Source: Nitrospirota bacterium (GTDB lineage: Bacteria; Nitrospirota; UBA9217). From it: DNA of 32,024 bases. A program made the position numbers and the translations under genes. This document shows, in pieces, positions 15,407 to 23,652 of the stretch (the first letter of the stretch is position 1; the number at the start of each line of letters is the position of its first letter). The stretch lies in NCBI GenBank assembly GCA_021783455.1, contig JAJXTW010000007.1, positions 1-32,024 of the forward strand. The letters are read 5' to 3'. The notes beneath the pieces were generated by a model. The model had not been told where the DNA came from and did no database searches. It saw nothing but the letters and a program-made list of their open reading frames with translations.

Positions 15407-16518
15407 AGATCTGCGCCCGGTGGTTTCGCGCGGCCTGTTTGGCGCTGGTGCCCGCAGCACTTGCCGCCTGTGCATTGAAAACCGACCCGCTCATACCTCC
15501 CAGCCCCCGGCCCGAGCCGGTAAAAAATATCAAGGCCGAGACGCGCGACGCTGCCGCGTTTTTGTCGTGGCCGATCCCGGAGAAAAACGTGGAGGGCGTG
15601 AGCCTGAAGCCCGCCGATATCCTGCTGTTCCGGGTCTACCGGGCCGAATTCGGACGGGACCGCAGGAAGACGCGGTACAAGCCGTATACTGAGATCCGAG
15701 TGGCCAGCCCGGCGCCGGCGGTCATTCGAAACAACGTCGTCTTCTGGACCGACCATCGGGTAACCTACGGCTATTTGTACGAATACCGGATCAGGGCAGT
15801 AAGCGTGCGCAACGGAGTAAGCGCCTGGTCCGACGAAGTACGGGTCATGCCGCTGCTCAGTCCCGCAGTCCCCGCGGGGGTCGCAGCACAGGGCGGAGAT
15901 GGTTATAATCTGATCACCTGGCAGACCGTCACCACCTGGGTGGACGGCAGCCGCTACAGCGGCTTTGTCGGCTATAACGTCTACCGGGGAACGGAGCAAG
16001 GCTGGCCCGACGAGATGCCGCTCAACAAGGAGCCGCTCACGACGACTGCCTATAAAGATACAACGGCTTCGAACAACAGGACCTATTATTATGCGGTCCG
16101 TTCCGTGAACAGTCCGGCCCCTCCCTGGAAGGAGAGCCTGGATTCCGCCGAGGTTTCCGCAACTCCGCGCGACCTGACGCCTCCGGAGAGGCCCACGGGA
16201 CTCACGGTCGTTCCGGGGGTGGGCAGAGTGTTCCTCACCTGGAACGAAAATAAGGAGCGGGACCTCGCGGGCTATCACGTGTACCGCTCGCTGCGGCACG
16301 GCAAAAGCTATGAACGGTTGACGGACAAGCTGCTGGCCCGGACGACGTTCTCCGATGAAACGGTTAGGAGCGGAAGAACATATTACTACGTGGTCACCGC
16401 CGTGGACCAGTCGGGAAACGAGAGCGACTATTCTTTAGAGCGGAAGGTTTTTGTCGAGAAGCTTGATGCAGGAAAATTTACCACGGAGAAGCCGAAAAGC
16501 GGACAACATGGCCGGTGA
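15403..16518 (+). CDS. Fibronectin type III repeat lipoprotein
   Basis: The 371-residue protein has a lipoprotein signal with lipobox L20-A-A-C23. Alanine follows the cysteine, so an outer-membrane rather than inner-membrane location is expected. A proline-rich spacer (PLIPPSPRPEPV) follows, then three fibronectin type III modules at about 38-145, 148-258 and 260-362. They show the usual YEYRIRAVS, TYYYAVRSVN and TYYYVVTAVD strands, and HVYRS/NVYRG turns. No catalytic domain is seen. The ATG overlaps the argH stop and the stop abuts lysA. A lipoprotein gene between argH and lysA is common in related gene orders, but its function is unknown; a structural or binding role is inferred. Confidence 0.88.
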   Translation: MKICARWFRAACLALVPAALAACALKTDPLIPPSPRPEPVKNIKAETRDAAAFLSWPIPEKNVEGVSLKPADILLFRVYRAEFGRDRRKTRYKPYTEIRVASPAPAVIRNNVVFWTDHRVTYGYLYEYRIRAVSVRNGVSAWSDEVRVMPLLSPAVPAGVAAQGGDGYNLITWQTVTTWVDGSRYSGFVGYNVYRGTEQGWPDEMPLNKEPLTTTAYKDTTASNNRTYYYAVRSVNSPAPPWKESLDSAEVSATPRDLTPPERPTGLTVVPGVGRVFLTWNENKERDLAGYHVYRSLRHGKSYERLTDKLLARTTFSDETVRSGRTYYYVVTAVDQSGNESDYSLERKVFVEKLDAGKFTTEKPKSGQHGR

Positions 16519-16568
16519 GCGTTCCCTGGTTTTTGACCGGTTGTCCGGAGTCGGGTGCGGGACGATCT

Positions 16569-17834
16569 ATGCATGATTTCCAGTATAAGAACGGCGAACT
16601 TTACTGCGAGGGGGTGCCGGTAAAGACCGTGGCCCAGCGGATCGGTACGCCTTTTTATCTTTACAGCAGCAATACGCTCTCGATGCATTTCCGGGCATTC
16701 GACACCGCCTTCTCCGGCGTCCCGCGCGTCATCTGCTACGCGCTCAAGTCAAACTCGAACAGCGCCATTCTCCGGCTGCTGGGTCGGGAGGGCGCGGGCG
16801 CGGACATCGTGTCGGGCGGCGAGCTGTTTCGCGCGCTCCGCGCGGGCATCGATCCGAAAAAGATCGTCTACGCAGGCGTCGGCAAGCGCAGGGACGAGAT
16901 CGAATATGCGCTCAAAATCGGCATCCTCATGTTCAACGTCGAATCGGGAGATGAGCTTCGCGCGCTCGACGACGCGGCCGGTGAAATGCGGGCAACGGCG
17001 CGGATCGCCCTCCGGGTGAACCCGAACATCGACCCCAAAACGCATGCCTACATTTCCACCGGATTGAAGGAGAACAAGTTCGGCATCCCGATCGAACAGG
17101 CGCTCGAGTATTACCAGATGGCCAGGTCCCTCTCCCACGTGGAGATCGTCGGCGTGCACCACCACATCGGCTCGCAGATCACCGAGGTCCAGCCCTTCGT
17201 CGATGCGCTCGAAAAAGTCGTCGCCTTCATCAAGGAGCTCAAGTCCGCAGGCATGAATATCAAATATATCGATATCGGCGGGGGGCTCGGCATTACGTAC
17301 AAGGACGAAACACCGCCGCTCCCCCGGGAGCTGGCAACGGCGATCCAGCCGCTCCTCAAGGATTGCGGCTGCACCCTGGTGCTCGAACCGGGCAGGGCCA
17401 TTGTCGGGAACGCCGGCATCCTGGTGACAAGCGTCCTCTACCACAAGGAAACGGGAGAAAAAAAGTTTCTGATCGTTGACGCAGGCATGAACGACCTTAT
17501 CCGCCCAAGCCTCTACGATGCGTACCATGAAATCAAGCCAATCGTCGAGCCCGCAGCGCAGGACCCGCATGATGTCGTCGACGTGGTCGGCCCGATCTGC
17601 GAGTCCGGCGATTTCCTGGCCAAAGAGCGGGACATGCCGGCGGTCAAGCGCGGGGACCTCCTGGCCGTTATGAGCGGAGGGGCCTATGGCTTCTCCATGT
17701 CGTCAAACTATAATTCCCGGCCGCGGGTTGCCGAAGTCATGGTCCGGGGAAACGAATATTTCGTCATTCGCGAACGCGAAACCTACAACGATCTCATCAA
17801 GGGCGAGAAAATTCCGCGGTGGCTGGCGGGGTAA
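16569..17834 (+). CDS. lysA: Diaminopimelate decarboxylase
   Basis: LysA decarboxylates meso-diaminopimelate to lysine using pyridoxal phosphate. From ATG 16569 it is 421 residues. The PLP-binding lysine is K60 in CYALKSNSN. Phosphate and substrate blocks follow: VGVHHHIGSQI, DIGGGLGI, LEPGRAIVGNAG and GPICESGDFLAK with the active-site cysteine. I prefer ATG 16569 because MHDFQYKNGELYCEGVPV matches the family's usual N-terminus. The frame also opens at GTG 16515, overlapping the lipoprotein stop, which would add 18 unusual residues. A single-arm 7-nt repeat lies between it and dapF. Confidence 0.96.
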   Translation: MHDFQYKNGELYCEGVPVKTVAQRIGTPFYLYSSNTLSMHFRAFDTAFSGVPRVICYALKSNSNSAILRLLGREGAGADIVSGGELFRALRAGIDPKKIVYAGVGKRRDEIEYALKIGILMFNVESGDELRALDDAAGEMRATARIALRVNPNIDPKTHAYISTGLKENKFGIPIEQALEYYQMARSLSHVEIVGVHHHIGSQITEVQPFVDALEKVVAFIKELKSAGMNIKYIDIGGGLGITYKDETPPLPRELATAIQPLLKDCGCTLVLEPGRAIVGNAGILVTSVLYHKETGEKKFLIVDAGMNDLIRPSLYDAYHEIKPIVEPAAQDPHDVVDVVGPICESGDFLAKERDMPAVKRGDLLAVMSGGAYGFSMSSNYNSRPRVAEVMVRGNEYFVIRERETYNDLIKGEKIPRWLAG

Positions 17835-17839
17835 AAGGC

Positions 17840-17860
17840 ATTTCGGATTTCAGACTGCGG
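17840..17860. repeat. Half-element G: three 7-nt units between lysA and dapF
   Basis: Three heptamers, ATTTCGG, ATTTCAG and ACTGCGG, run in tandem in the 59-nt gap between the lysA stop and the dapF start. No inverted second arm is visible. It may be the remnant of an element of the same design as A-E. Confidence 0.45.
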
Positions 17861-17893
17861 ATAGACATTCTGAACGAGGTACCTGGTCGGACC

Positions 17894-18706
17894 ATGAAAA
17901 AAATACCTTTTTATAAAATGCAGGGGAGCGGCAACGACTTCATCCTGATCGACAACCGCAGGAACATCCTGAAAGGGAAGAGCCTGAAAGACCTTGCCAC
18001 GACGCTCTGCCACCGGCATTATTCGGTGGGCGCCGATGGGCTGATCGTTATCGTTCCTTCGAAGAAGGTCGATTTTAAGTGGCGGTTTTTCAATGCAGAC
18101 GGAAGCGAGGCCGGGATGTGCGGCAATGGTTCACGGTGCGCTGCGCGTTTCGCCTTCATCAAAAAAATTGCCAAAAAGGACATAGCCTTTGAGACGCTTG
18201 CCGGGATCATCCATGCCCAGGTAAAGCCCCGCTCGGTCAAGGTCCAGTTGACCGGCGCCGCGGGCCTCCGCATGAACATCGCCGTACCGCTCGACAGCGG
18301 GACCCGGATGGGCCATTACATCGACACCGGCGTGCCGCACCTGGTCTACCTGTCCAAGGACATCGATAACGAAGACGTTGACCGCGTAGGGAGAACGACG
18401 CGGTATCATGAGCTTTTCAAACCCGCGGGCACGAATGTGAACTTCATCCAGATCGACAGTAAGCGCAAGCTTCGCATCAGGACCTACGAGCGCGGGGTGG
18501 AAGGCGAGACCCTGGCCTGCGGCACGGGCTCGGTGGCCGGCGCTCTGATTGCCGGCGCGCTCGGCGCTGTTTTTTCGCCTGTCGAGGTCCACACCCGGGG
18601 CGGAGAGACGCTGACGGTTTCGTTTGAGCGAAGTGCGGAGGCATTCAGCGGGATCTACCTCGAAGGGAATGCCGAGGTGATCTGCGAGGGAACGCTGTAT
18701 ATTTAG
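17894..18706 (+). CDS. dapF: Diaminopimelate epimerase
   Basis: DapF interconverts LL- and meso-diaminopimelate by a two-cysteine, cofactor-free mechanism. Both cysteines are present: C76 in GMCGNGSRC and C209 in LACGTGSVAGAL. The protein starts KKIPFYKMQGSGNDFILIDN, the family's standard N-terminus, so ATG 17894 is chosen (270 residues). The frame extends 25 codons upstream into repeat-like sequence without a start signal. It is essential here, because the DapL route yields the LL isomer while LysA and peptidoglycan need meso. Confidence 0.96.
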   Translation: MKKIPFYKMQGSGNDFILIDNRRNILKGKSLKDLATTLCHRHYSVGADGLIVIVPSKKVDFKWRFFNADGSEAGMCGNGSRCAARFAFIKKIAKKDIAFETLAGIIHAQVKPRSVKVQLTGAAGLRMNIAVPLDSGTRMGHYIDTGVPHLVYLSKDIDNEDVDRVGRTTRYHELFKPAGTNVNFIQIDSKRKLRIRTYERGVEGETLACGTGSVAGALIAGALGAVFSPVEVHTRGGETLTVSFERSAEAFSGIYLEGNAEVICEGTLYI

Positions 18707-18746
18707 TTTCGAGTTTTGTGGAGAAAGATGTCTTAAGGAGGCTGTT

Positions 18747-19619
18747 ATGTTTAAAGGTTCAATGGTTGCGATTGTAACGCCGTTCAAGAACGGGAAGATT
18801 GACGAAAAAGCCCTCGGCGATCTTATAGAGTTTCATATCAAGAACGGTACGGACGTGATCGTTCCCTGCGGCACGACCGGAGAATCCGCCACACTGTCTC
18901 ATGAGGAGCATCACCGCGTCGTCGAATTTACGGTGAAAACGGTCAACAAGCGGGTCCCGGTCCTTGCCGGCGCAGGCTCGAACTCGACCTCGGAAACGCT
19001 GGAGCTCACGAAGTTCGCGCAAAAGGCGGGCGCCAACGGCGTCCTGCTCATCACCCCCTATTACAACAAGCCCACGCAGGAAGGGCTCTACCGGCATTTT
19101 GCGCACGTGGCCGATTCGACAGACATGCCGATCGTCCTGTACAATGTCCCGGGACGAACAAGCGTCAACATGCTCCCTTCGACGGTCGCGCGCCTTCGGG
19201 AAAAGAAGAACATTGTCGGCATCAAGGAAGCAACCGGCGACATGAAGCAGGTAAGCGAAGTCCTGCGGCTGTGCGGCAAAGACTTCGACGTGCTTTCCGG
19301 CGACGATTTCACCACGTTCCCGATGCTTGCTCTGGGCGGCGTCGGCGCGATCTCGGTAACGGCGAACATCGCGCCTGCGGATTGTGCGGCCATGTTCGAC
19401 GCATTCTTTACGGGCAAAACCGAGGAGGCCAAGAGGCTGCACTATAAGCTGGAGCCGCTTCACGGCCCCATGTTCATCGAGACCAATCCGATCCCGGTCA
19501 AGACCGCGCTTGCGCTCATGGGCAAGATCAGCGAGGAGTTCCGTCTGCCGCTTTGCCCTATGGCGGACGCAAACAAGGACAAGCTCAAAAAGGCGCTCAA
19601 GGAGTACGGATTGATATAA
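18747..19619 (+). CDS. dapA: 4-hydroxy-tetrahydrodipicolinate synthase
   Basis: DapA condenses pyruvate with aspartate semialdehyde, the committed step to diaminopimelate. The 290-residue protein has the Schiff-base lysine K160 in GIKEATGD, catalytic Y132 in YNVPGRTSVN, and the GTTGESATL loop near residue 45. The start is ATG 18747 with TAAGGAGG upstream, one of the best ribosome binding sites in the window. Repeat element D lies between it and dapB. Confidence 0.97.
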   Translation: MFKGSMVAIVTPFKNGKIDEKALGDLIEFHIKNGTDVIVPCGTTGESATLSHEEHHRVVEFTVKTVNKRVPVLAGAGSNSTSETLELTKFAQKAGANGVLLITPYYNKPTQEGLYRHFAHVADSTDMPIVLYNVPGRTSVNMLPSTVARLREKKNIVGIKEATGDMKQVSEVLRLCGKDFDVLSGDDFTTFPMLALGGVGAISVTANIAPADCAAMFDAFFTGKTEEAKRLHYKLEPLHGPMFIETNPIPVKTALALMGKISEEFRLPLCPMADANKDKLKKALKEYGLI

Positions 19620-19632
19620 CCGATAGCCATTT

Positions 19633-19693
19633 GCCACGGAGACACCGAGAGGACGCAGAGAATTGATTCTCCGTGTCTCTGCGCCTCTGTGGC
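19633..19693. repeat. Intergenic element D: inverted array of 8-nt units
   Basis: The left arm contains CACGGAGA and CACCGAGA in tandem, then CGCAGAGA after a 3-nt insertion (19635-19661). The right arm is TCTCCGTG, TCTCTGCG and CCTCTGTG (19668-19691). The termini GCCAC and GTGGC pair. It fills the dapA/dapB gap and ends 16 nt before the dapB ATG. Read in another register, its units match the GACRCGGA consensus of element C. Confidence 0.85.
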
Positions 19694-19709
19694 TGAATCG
19701 AGGTTGCAT

Positions 19710-20513
19710 ATGATCAAAGCAGTCGTAACCGGCGCAGCAGGCCGCATGGGATCACGCATCATCAACGTGCTCTCCGCATCGGAGGGCATCGCACTGGGCG
19801 GGGCCGTGGAAAGAAAGGGACATTCCCTCGTGGGCCAGGACGCGGGCGGTCCCGCCGGCGTCGCGGCCCTGGGGATCAAGATCACGGACGACCTTTCTTC
19901 GGCGCTCAAATCCGGTGACGTCCTCATCGACTTCACGTTCCCCGAGGCAAGTCTGGAACACTTAAAGGCCTGCGCCGAACTTGGCAGGCCGGCCGTCATC
20001 GGGTCAACGGGCTTTACGAAGGAACAGCTCGCCCGGGCCGCCGATTATGTCCGTGCGATCCCCTGCGTCCTTTCGCCGAATATGAGCGTCGGCGTGAATG
20101 TCTGCTTCAAGGCGCTCGCCGATATCGCGAAGATCCTGGGGAGCGATTTCGACGTGGAGATCGTCGAGTCGCACCATCGGATGAAAAAAGATGCGCCGTC
20201 GGGCACCGCCGTACGAATGGGAGAGGTGGTGGCACGCGCCCTGGGCCGCGACTATCGCCAGGTCGCCAATTACCACCGCGAGGGCATCACGGGGGAGCGG
20301 ACAAAGGAAGAGATCGGCATGCAGACCATCAGGGGCGGCGATATTGTGGGCGAGCATACGGTCTACTTCATCGGCATGGGCGAACGGATCGAGCTTACTC
20401 ATCGCGCCCACACACGAGACATGTTCGCCCGCGGGGCCGTGCGGGCCGCCAAGTGGGTCGTGGGCAGGAAACCCGGCCTCTACGACATGCAGGACGTGCT
20501 GGGATTGAAATAG
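19710..20513 (+). CDS. dapB: 4-hydroxy-tetrahydrodipicolinate reductase
   Basis: DapB reduces the DapA product with NAD(P)H to tetrahydrodipicolinate. From ATG 19710 it has 267 residues. The dinucleotide-binding loop is VTGAAGRMGSRI at the N-terminus. The substrate motif is HHRMKKDAPSGTA (H155, H156 and the following lysines). The domain-closing segment GERTKEEIGMQTIRGGDIVGEH follows. The ATG is preceded by GAGG. The frame can be read seven codons further upstream into element D, which I discount. The acyl-pathway genes dapD, dapC and dapE are not seen; dapL replaces them. Confidence 0.96.
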   Translation: MIKAVVTGAAGRMGSRIINVLSASEGIALGGAVERKGHSLVGQDAGGPAGVAALGIKITDDLSSALKSGDVLIDFTFPEASLEHLKACAELGRPAVIGSTGFTKEQLARAADYVRAIPCVLSPNMSVGVNVCFKALADIAKILGSDFDVEIVESHHRMKKDAPSGTAVRMGEVVARALGRDYRQVANYHREGITGERTKEEIGMQTIRGGDIVGEHTVYFIGMGERIELTHRAHTRDMFARGAVRAAKWVVGRKPGLYDMQDVLGLK

Positions 20514-20564
20514 GAATCATACGAGTTTCCTCACTCGGATATTACTTTACAAAGGGAGTCTACA

Positions 20565-21338
20565 ATGAAAAAAGTATTCACTATCACCATCATGCTTGCT
20601 CTTCTGTGCACTGCGTTCCTGGCATCGGGCGTCCATGCCTTTGCGCCGAAAAAAGGCGACAAGCCCTGCCTTGACTGCCACAAGCTCGACAAAAAGGACG
20701 CCGAGGTCATCGTAAAGAAGATTGTGCCCACGGGCACGGTCACGGATATAAAAGCGTCGCCGATCAAGGGCGTGTGGCAGATCGATGTGGAGGCCGGCGA
20801 AGGAAAGCACGGCTCGCTGTATCTGGATTTTTCGAAGAAGTTTCTCGTGGCCGGCCAGATCGTTCCTGTTGATCAGCTCGGGAAACAGCCCCCGGCGCGG
20901 AAAGTCGACCTTTCCAAGATCCCCACGGAGAATGCGATCGTAGTCGGGTCCAAGACCGCTGCGAAGAAGGTCATTGTGTTCAGCGATCCCGATTGCCCCT
21001 ATTGCCGTGAGCTCCACAAGATCATCAAGCAGATCGTCGCAAAGCGGCCCGACATTGCCTTTGAAATTATTCTGAATCCGCTTCCCATGCACAAGGAGGA
21101 CGCATTTAAGAAGGCCCAGGCGATCCAGTGTTCGAAGTCGACGGAGATGCTTGACGATGCTTTCTCCGGGAAGACGGTGCCGGAGCCGACCTGTCCTCCT
21201 GACCAGATAGAGAAGAACAGGGAACTTGCGGCAAAGCTCGAATTCAACGGCACGCCGACCCTCGTCCGTGACGACGGGACAGTGCTCTCCGGCTATCTTC
21301 CGGAAGAAAAACTTCTGGAGTGGATCGACAAGAAATAA
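20565..21338 (+). CDS. Exported DsbC-like thioredoxin-fold protein with N-terminal CxxCH
   Basis: The 257-residue protein starts with a Sec signal peptide (MKKVFTITIMLALLCTAFLASGVHA). A DsbC/DsbG-like layout follows: a small N-terminal region (about 40-110) and a thioredoxin-fold domain. The redox motif is CPYC (C144-P-Y-C147) within VIVFSDPDCPYCREL, and a cis-proline lies in NGTPTLV. Two more cysteines, C189 and C210, match the second disulfide of such proteins. Immediately after the signal peptide is C35-L-D-C38-H39, which has the form of a c-type haem attachment site. It should act in the periplasm on disulfides or haem/cytochrome maturation. It lies inside the lysine gene cluster, with GGGAG before the ATG and a small CGAGT/ACTCG hairpin at 20522-20537. 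Confidence 0.85.
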   Translation: MKKVFTITIMLALLCTAFLASGVHAFAPKKGDKPCLDCHKLDKKDAEVIVKKIVPTGTVTDIKASPIKGVWQIDVEAGEGKHGSLYLDFSKKFLVAGQIVPVDQLGKQPPARKVDLSKIPTENAIVVGSKTAAKKVIVFSDPDCPYCRELHKIIKQIVAKRPDIAFEIILNPLPMHKEDAFKKAQAIQCSKSTEMLDDAFSGKTVPEPTCPPDQIEKNRELAAKLEFNGTPTLVRDDGTVLSGYLPEEKLLEWIDKK

Positions 21339-21342
21339 TATA

Positions 21343-21399
21343 AGGACTGGGGGAAACATGCTTTGGACGGAGAGACGTTTTTGCTCCCCGCTCAGTCCT
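21343..21399 (+). terminator. Hairpin between the DsbC-like and FAH-family genes
   Basis: AGGACTG (21343-21349) pairs with CAGTCCT (21393-21399), with a GGGG/CCCC pairing also possible just inside. The stem begins 4 nt after the DsbC-like stop. No T-run follows, so processing or mRNA stabilisation is as likely as termination. Confidence 0.3.
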
Positions 21400-21442
21400 C
21401 ATCCCTCAGGCCTGACTTACTCTTGTGATCCCGGAGGGCTGG

Positions 21443-22195
21443 ATGAAACTCGTTCGGTTTCAGGTTGGCGGAAGGGAATCGCACGGAGTTTTGAGCGGCA
21501 ACGAGGTCCGGGAACTGGAAGGGGACTTCCTCGGCTCCTTCGACGCTGTGAAGAGGTCCCACGCTCTCGACAGCATTAAACTTCTGGCGCCGTGCATTCC
21601 CACGAAGATCGTCGCTGTGGGACTCAATTATCGTGATCACGCTCTTGAGTTGGGTTTTCCGATTCCGGAAAACCCGATTATTTTTCTCAAGCCGCCCACC
21701 AGCATCATCGGACCCGGCGATACAATCGTCGTACCGGACATGAGCAAACGGGTCGACTATGAAGCTGAGCTCGGGGTTGTGATCAAGGACCGGGTGCGAA
21801 ACGTTTCTGCTGAACAAGCGTCGGGCCACATCCTCGGGTATACTTGTGCGAACGACGTTACCGCGCGGGATTTGCAGAAACAGGACGGCCAGTGGACCCG
21901 AGCGAAATCCTTTGATACGTTTTGCCCCGTGGGCCCCTGGATAGAGACCGACCTTGATCCCCGCAACCTTCTTGTCGAAACGTACCTCAACGGTGAGCGA
22001 AAGCAGTCCTCCCGGACGTCTCAGTTTATTTTTACGATTGATCACGTGGTAAGTTTCATTTCCCGGATCATGACCCTAAACCCCGGCGACCTCGTCATAA
22101 CCGGCACACCTTCCGGCATCGGCCCCATGAAGCCCGGCGATGAGATCGAGGTCCGGATCGAGGGTATTGGCAGTTTAAAAAATTCAGCAGCGTAA
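21443..22195 (+). CDS. Fumarylacetoacetate hydrolase family protein
   Basis: This 250-residue protein belongs to the FAH superfamily (COG0179), which hydrolyses or decarboxylates beta-diketo or 2-oxo acids with a divalent metal. Visible motifs are VGLNYRDHALELG, DYEAELGVVI with metal-ligand acidic residues, CANDVTARDLQ, KSFDTFCPVGPW, and the C-terminal PGDLVITGTPSGIG. The substrate cannot be read from sequence; oxaloacetate decarboxylase or acylpyruvase activity is known for relatives. I chose ATG 21443, which follows GGAGGG by 4-5 nt; a GTG at 21425 is in frame. Its place between dapB and dapL has no obvious metabolic reason. Confidence 0.9.
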   Translation: MKLVRFQVGGRESHGVLSGNEVRELEGDFLGSFDAVKRSHALDSIKLLAPCIPTKIVAVGLNYRDHALELGFPIPENPIIFLKPPTSIIGPGDTIVVPDMSKRVDYEAELGVVIKDRVRNVSAEQASGHILGYTCANDVTARDLQKQDGQWTRAKSFDTFCPVGPWIETDLDPRNLLVETYLNGERKQSSRTSQFIFTIDHVVSFISRIMTLNPGDLVITGTPSGIGPMKPGDEIEVRIEGIGSLKNSAA

Positions 22196-22226
22196 TTTTG
22201 TGATCTCATAAAGGGTCTGATTTTGC

Positions 22227-22294
22227 CGCAGAAAAACGGAGAAATACACTTTGCAAGAGTAAGGATTTTCTCTGCGCCCTTTGCGTTCTTTGCG
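22227..22294. repeat. Intergenic element E: inverted array of 9-nt units
   Basis: The right arm is three tandem nonamers, TTCTCTGCG, CCCTTTGCG and TTCTTTGCG (22268-22294). The left arm has the inverted-sense units CGCAGAAAA and ACGGAGAAA (22227-22244), then a degenerate stretch and loop. It lies in the 172-nt gap between the FAH-family gene and dapL; I see nothing else in that gap except the dapL ribosome binding site. Confidence 0.75.
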
Positions 22295-22367
22295 GTGAAA
22301 AAGCTTTTCCGACGTTGTTAATTTTTTCCGTCATCCTTTTCATTTCATCGCTTCGGAGGATTTAGCA

Positions 22368-23612
22368 GTGACAACTGAAAACGAAACCTACATCCAATCC
22401 CTCTTTGCCGAGCGGCTCGGCGGGAAGATGTTCGGCAAAGAAACAAAGATCTATAAGTTCGAGAAGATCAAGCGGGCCAAGCGCGCTGCCCTGGCGGCAC
22501 ATCCGGGCGCGGAACTTATCGATTTCGGCGTGGGCGAGCCCGATGAAATGGCCTTCCCCGGTGTGGTCCAGTCGCTTCAGAAAGAAGCGGAGAAGCCGGA
22601 GAACCGCGGGTATGCGGACAACGGCATCCGGGAGTTCAAGGACGCCGCTGCGCGGTATATGGAGAAGGTATACAACGTCAACGGGATTAATCCGGAAACC
22701 GAAGTGCTGCACGGCATCGGCAGCAAGCCCGTGCTCGCCATGTTCCCGGCAATCTTCATCAATCCCGGCGACATAACGCTCATGACCGCGCCGGGATATC
22801 CGATCATGGCGACCCACACACGCTGGTACGGCGGCGAGGTGGTGCATCTGCCGCTCCGCGAGGAAAACGGTTTTCTCCCGGACCTCGACGCTCTCTCTCT
22901 TGACGTCAAAAAGCGGGCAAAGCTCCTCTATATAAACTACCCGAACAATCCGACCGGCGCAGGCGCAACAAGGGTTTTCTTCGAAAAGGTCGTTGCCTTC
23001 GCGAAGGCTCACAACGTTATCGTGGTCCACGATGCAGCCTATGCCGCACTCACCTACGGCTCCCGGCCCCTCTCCTTTCTGTCAATCGCAGGCGCCAAGG
23101 ACGTGGGAGTTGAAATCCACTCGCTTTCGAAAGCCTTTAACATGACCGGCTGGCGTCTCGCCTTTGTTGCCGGGAACGACCGGGTTGTCGCGGGCTACGG
23201 GAACGTGAAGGACAATTATGACTCGGGCCAGTTCAAAGCCATTCAACAGGCAGGGGTCTACGCTCTCAACCATCCCGGGATCACGGACGAGATCAAGGCC
23301 AAATACGAGCGGAGGCTTCGGGCCATGTCGTTGGTCCTGGCGGACATGGGTTTTAACGCAAAAATGCCGGCAGGCACGTTCTACCTCTATGTCAAAATGC
23401 CGAAGGCGGTCAAGAACGGCAAAATCTTTTCGAGTGCCGAGGATTTTTCGGAATTTTTGATCACGGAAAAACTCATCAGCACCGTGCCCTGGGACGATGC
23501 CGGATCGTACATTCGCTTCTCGGCCACGTTCGAATCCAAAGGCAAGGCCGACGAGCTGCGGGTCCTCGAGGAGTTTAAAAAGAGGATGGGCGGGTTGCGG
23601 CTTGAGTTCTAA
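22368..23612 (+). CDS. dapL: LL-diaminopimelate aminotransferase
   Basis: DapL converts tetrahydrodipicolinate directly to LL-diaminopimelate with glutamate as amino donor, bypassing the succinyl or acetyl pathway. The 414-residue fold-type I aminotransferase has the PLP lysine K255 in HSLSKAFNMTGWRL. Other blocks are IDFGVGEPDEMAFP, YADNGIREFKDAAARYM, INYPNNPTGAGA and VVHDAAYAAL. The start is GTG 22368 with CGGAGGA 7 nt upstream. Context (dapA, dapB, dapF and lysA in the same array) supports DapL over a generic aspartate aminotransferase. Confidence 0.93.
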   Translation: MTTENETYIQSLFAERLGGKMFGKETKIYKFEKIKRAKRAALAAHPGAELIDFGVGEPDEMAFPGVVQSLQKEAEKPENRGYADNGIREFKDAAARYMEKVYNVNGINPETEVLHGIGSKPVLAMFPAIFINPGDITLMTAPGYPIMATHTRWYGGEVVHLPLREENGFLPDLDALSLDVKKRAKLLYINYPNNPTGAGATRVFFEKVVAFAKAHNVIVVHDAAYAALTYGSRPLSFLSIAGAKDVGVEIHSLSKAFNMTGWRLAFVAGNDRVVAGYGNVKDNYDSGQFKAIQQAGVYALNHPGITDEIKAKYERRLRAMSLVLADMGFNAKMPAGTFYLYVKMPKAVKNGKIFSSAEDFSEFLITEKLISTVPWDDAGSYIRFSATFESKGKADELRVLEEFKKRMGGLRLEF

Positions 23613-23652
23613 AATAAGATCTCTCGGCGCATTCTACGGTAAATAATTTTTT

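Noticed and set aside
13967-15475. Minus-strand open frame of about 500 codons opposite argH
   Set aside because: Complete shadow of argH; composition is antisense-like and no family motif is present.
16515-16568. Upstream GTG start for lysA overlapping the lipoprotein stop
   Set aside because: The added 18 residues do not match LysA proteins, while the sequence from ATG 16569 does; translational coupling keeps it a minor possibility.
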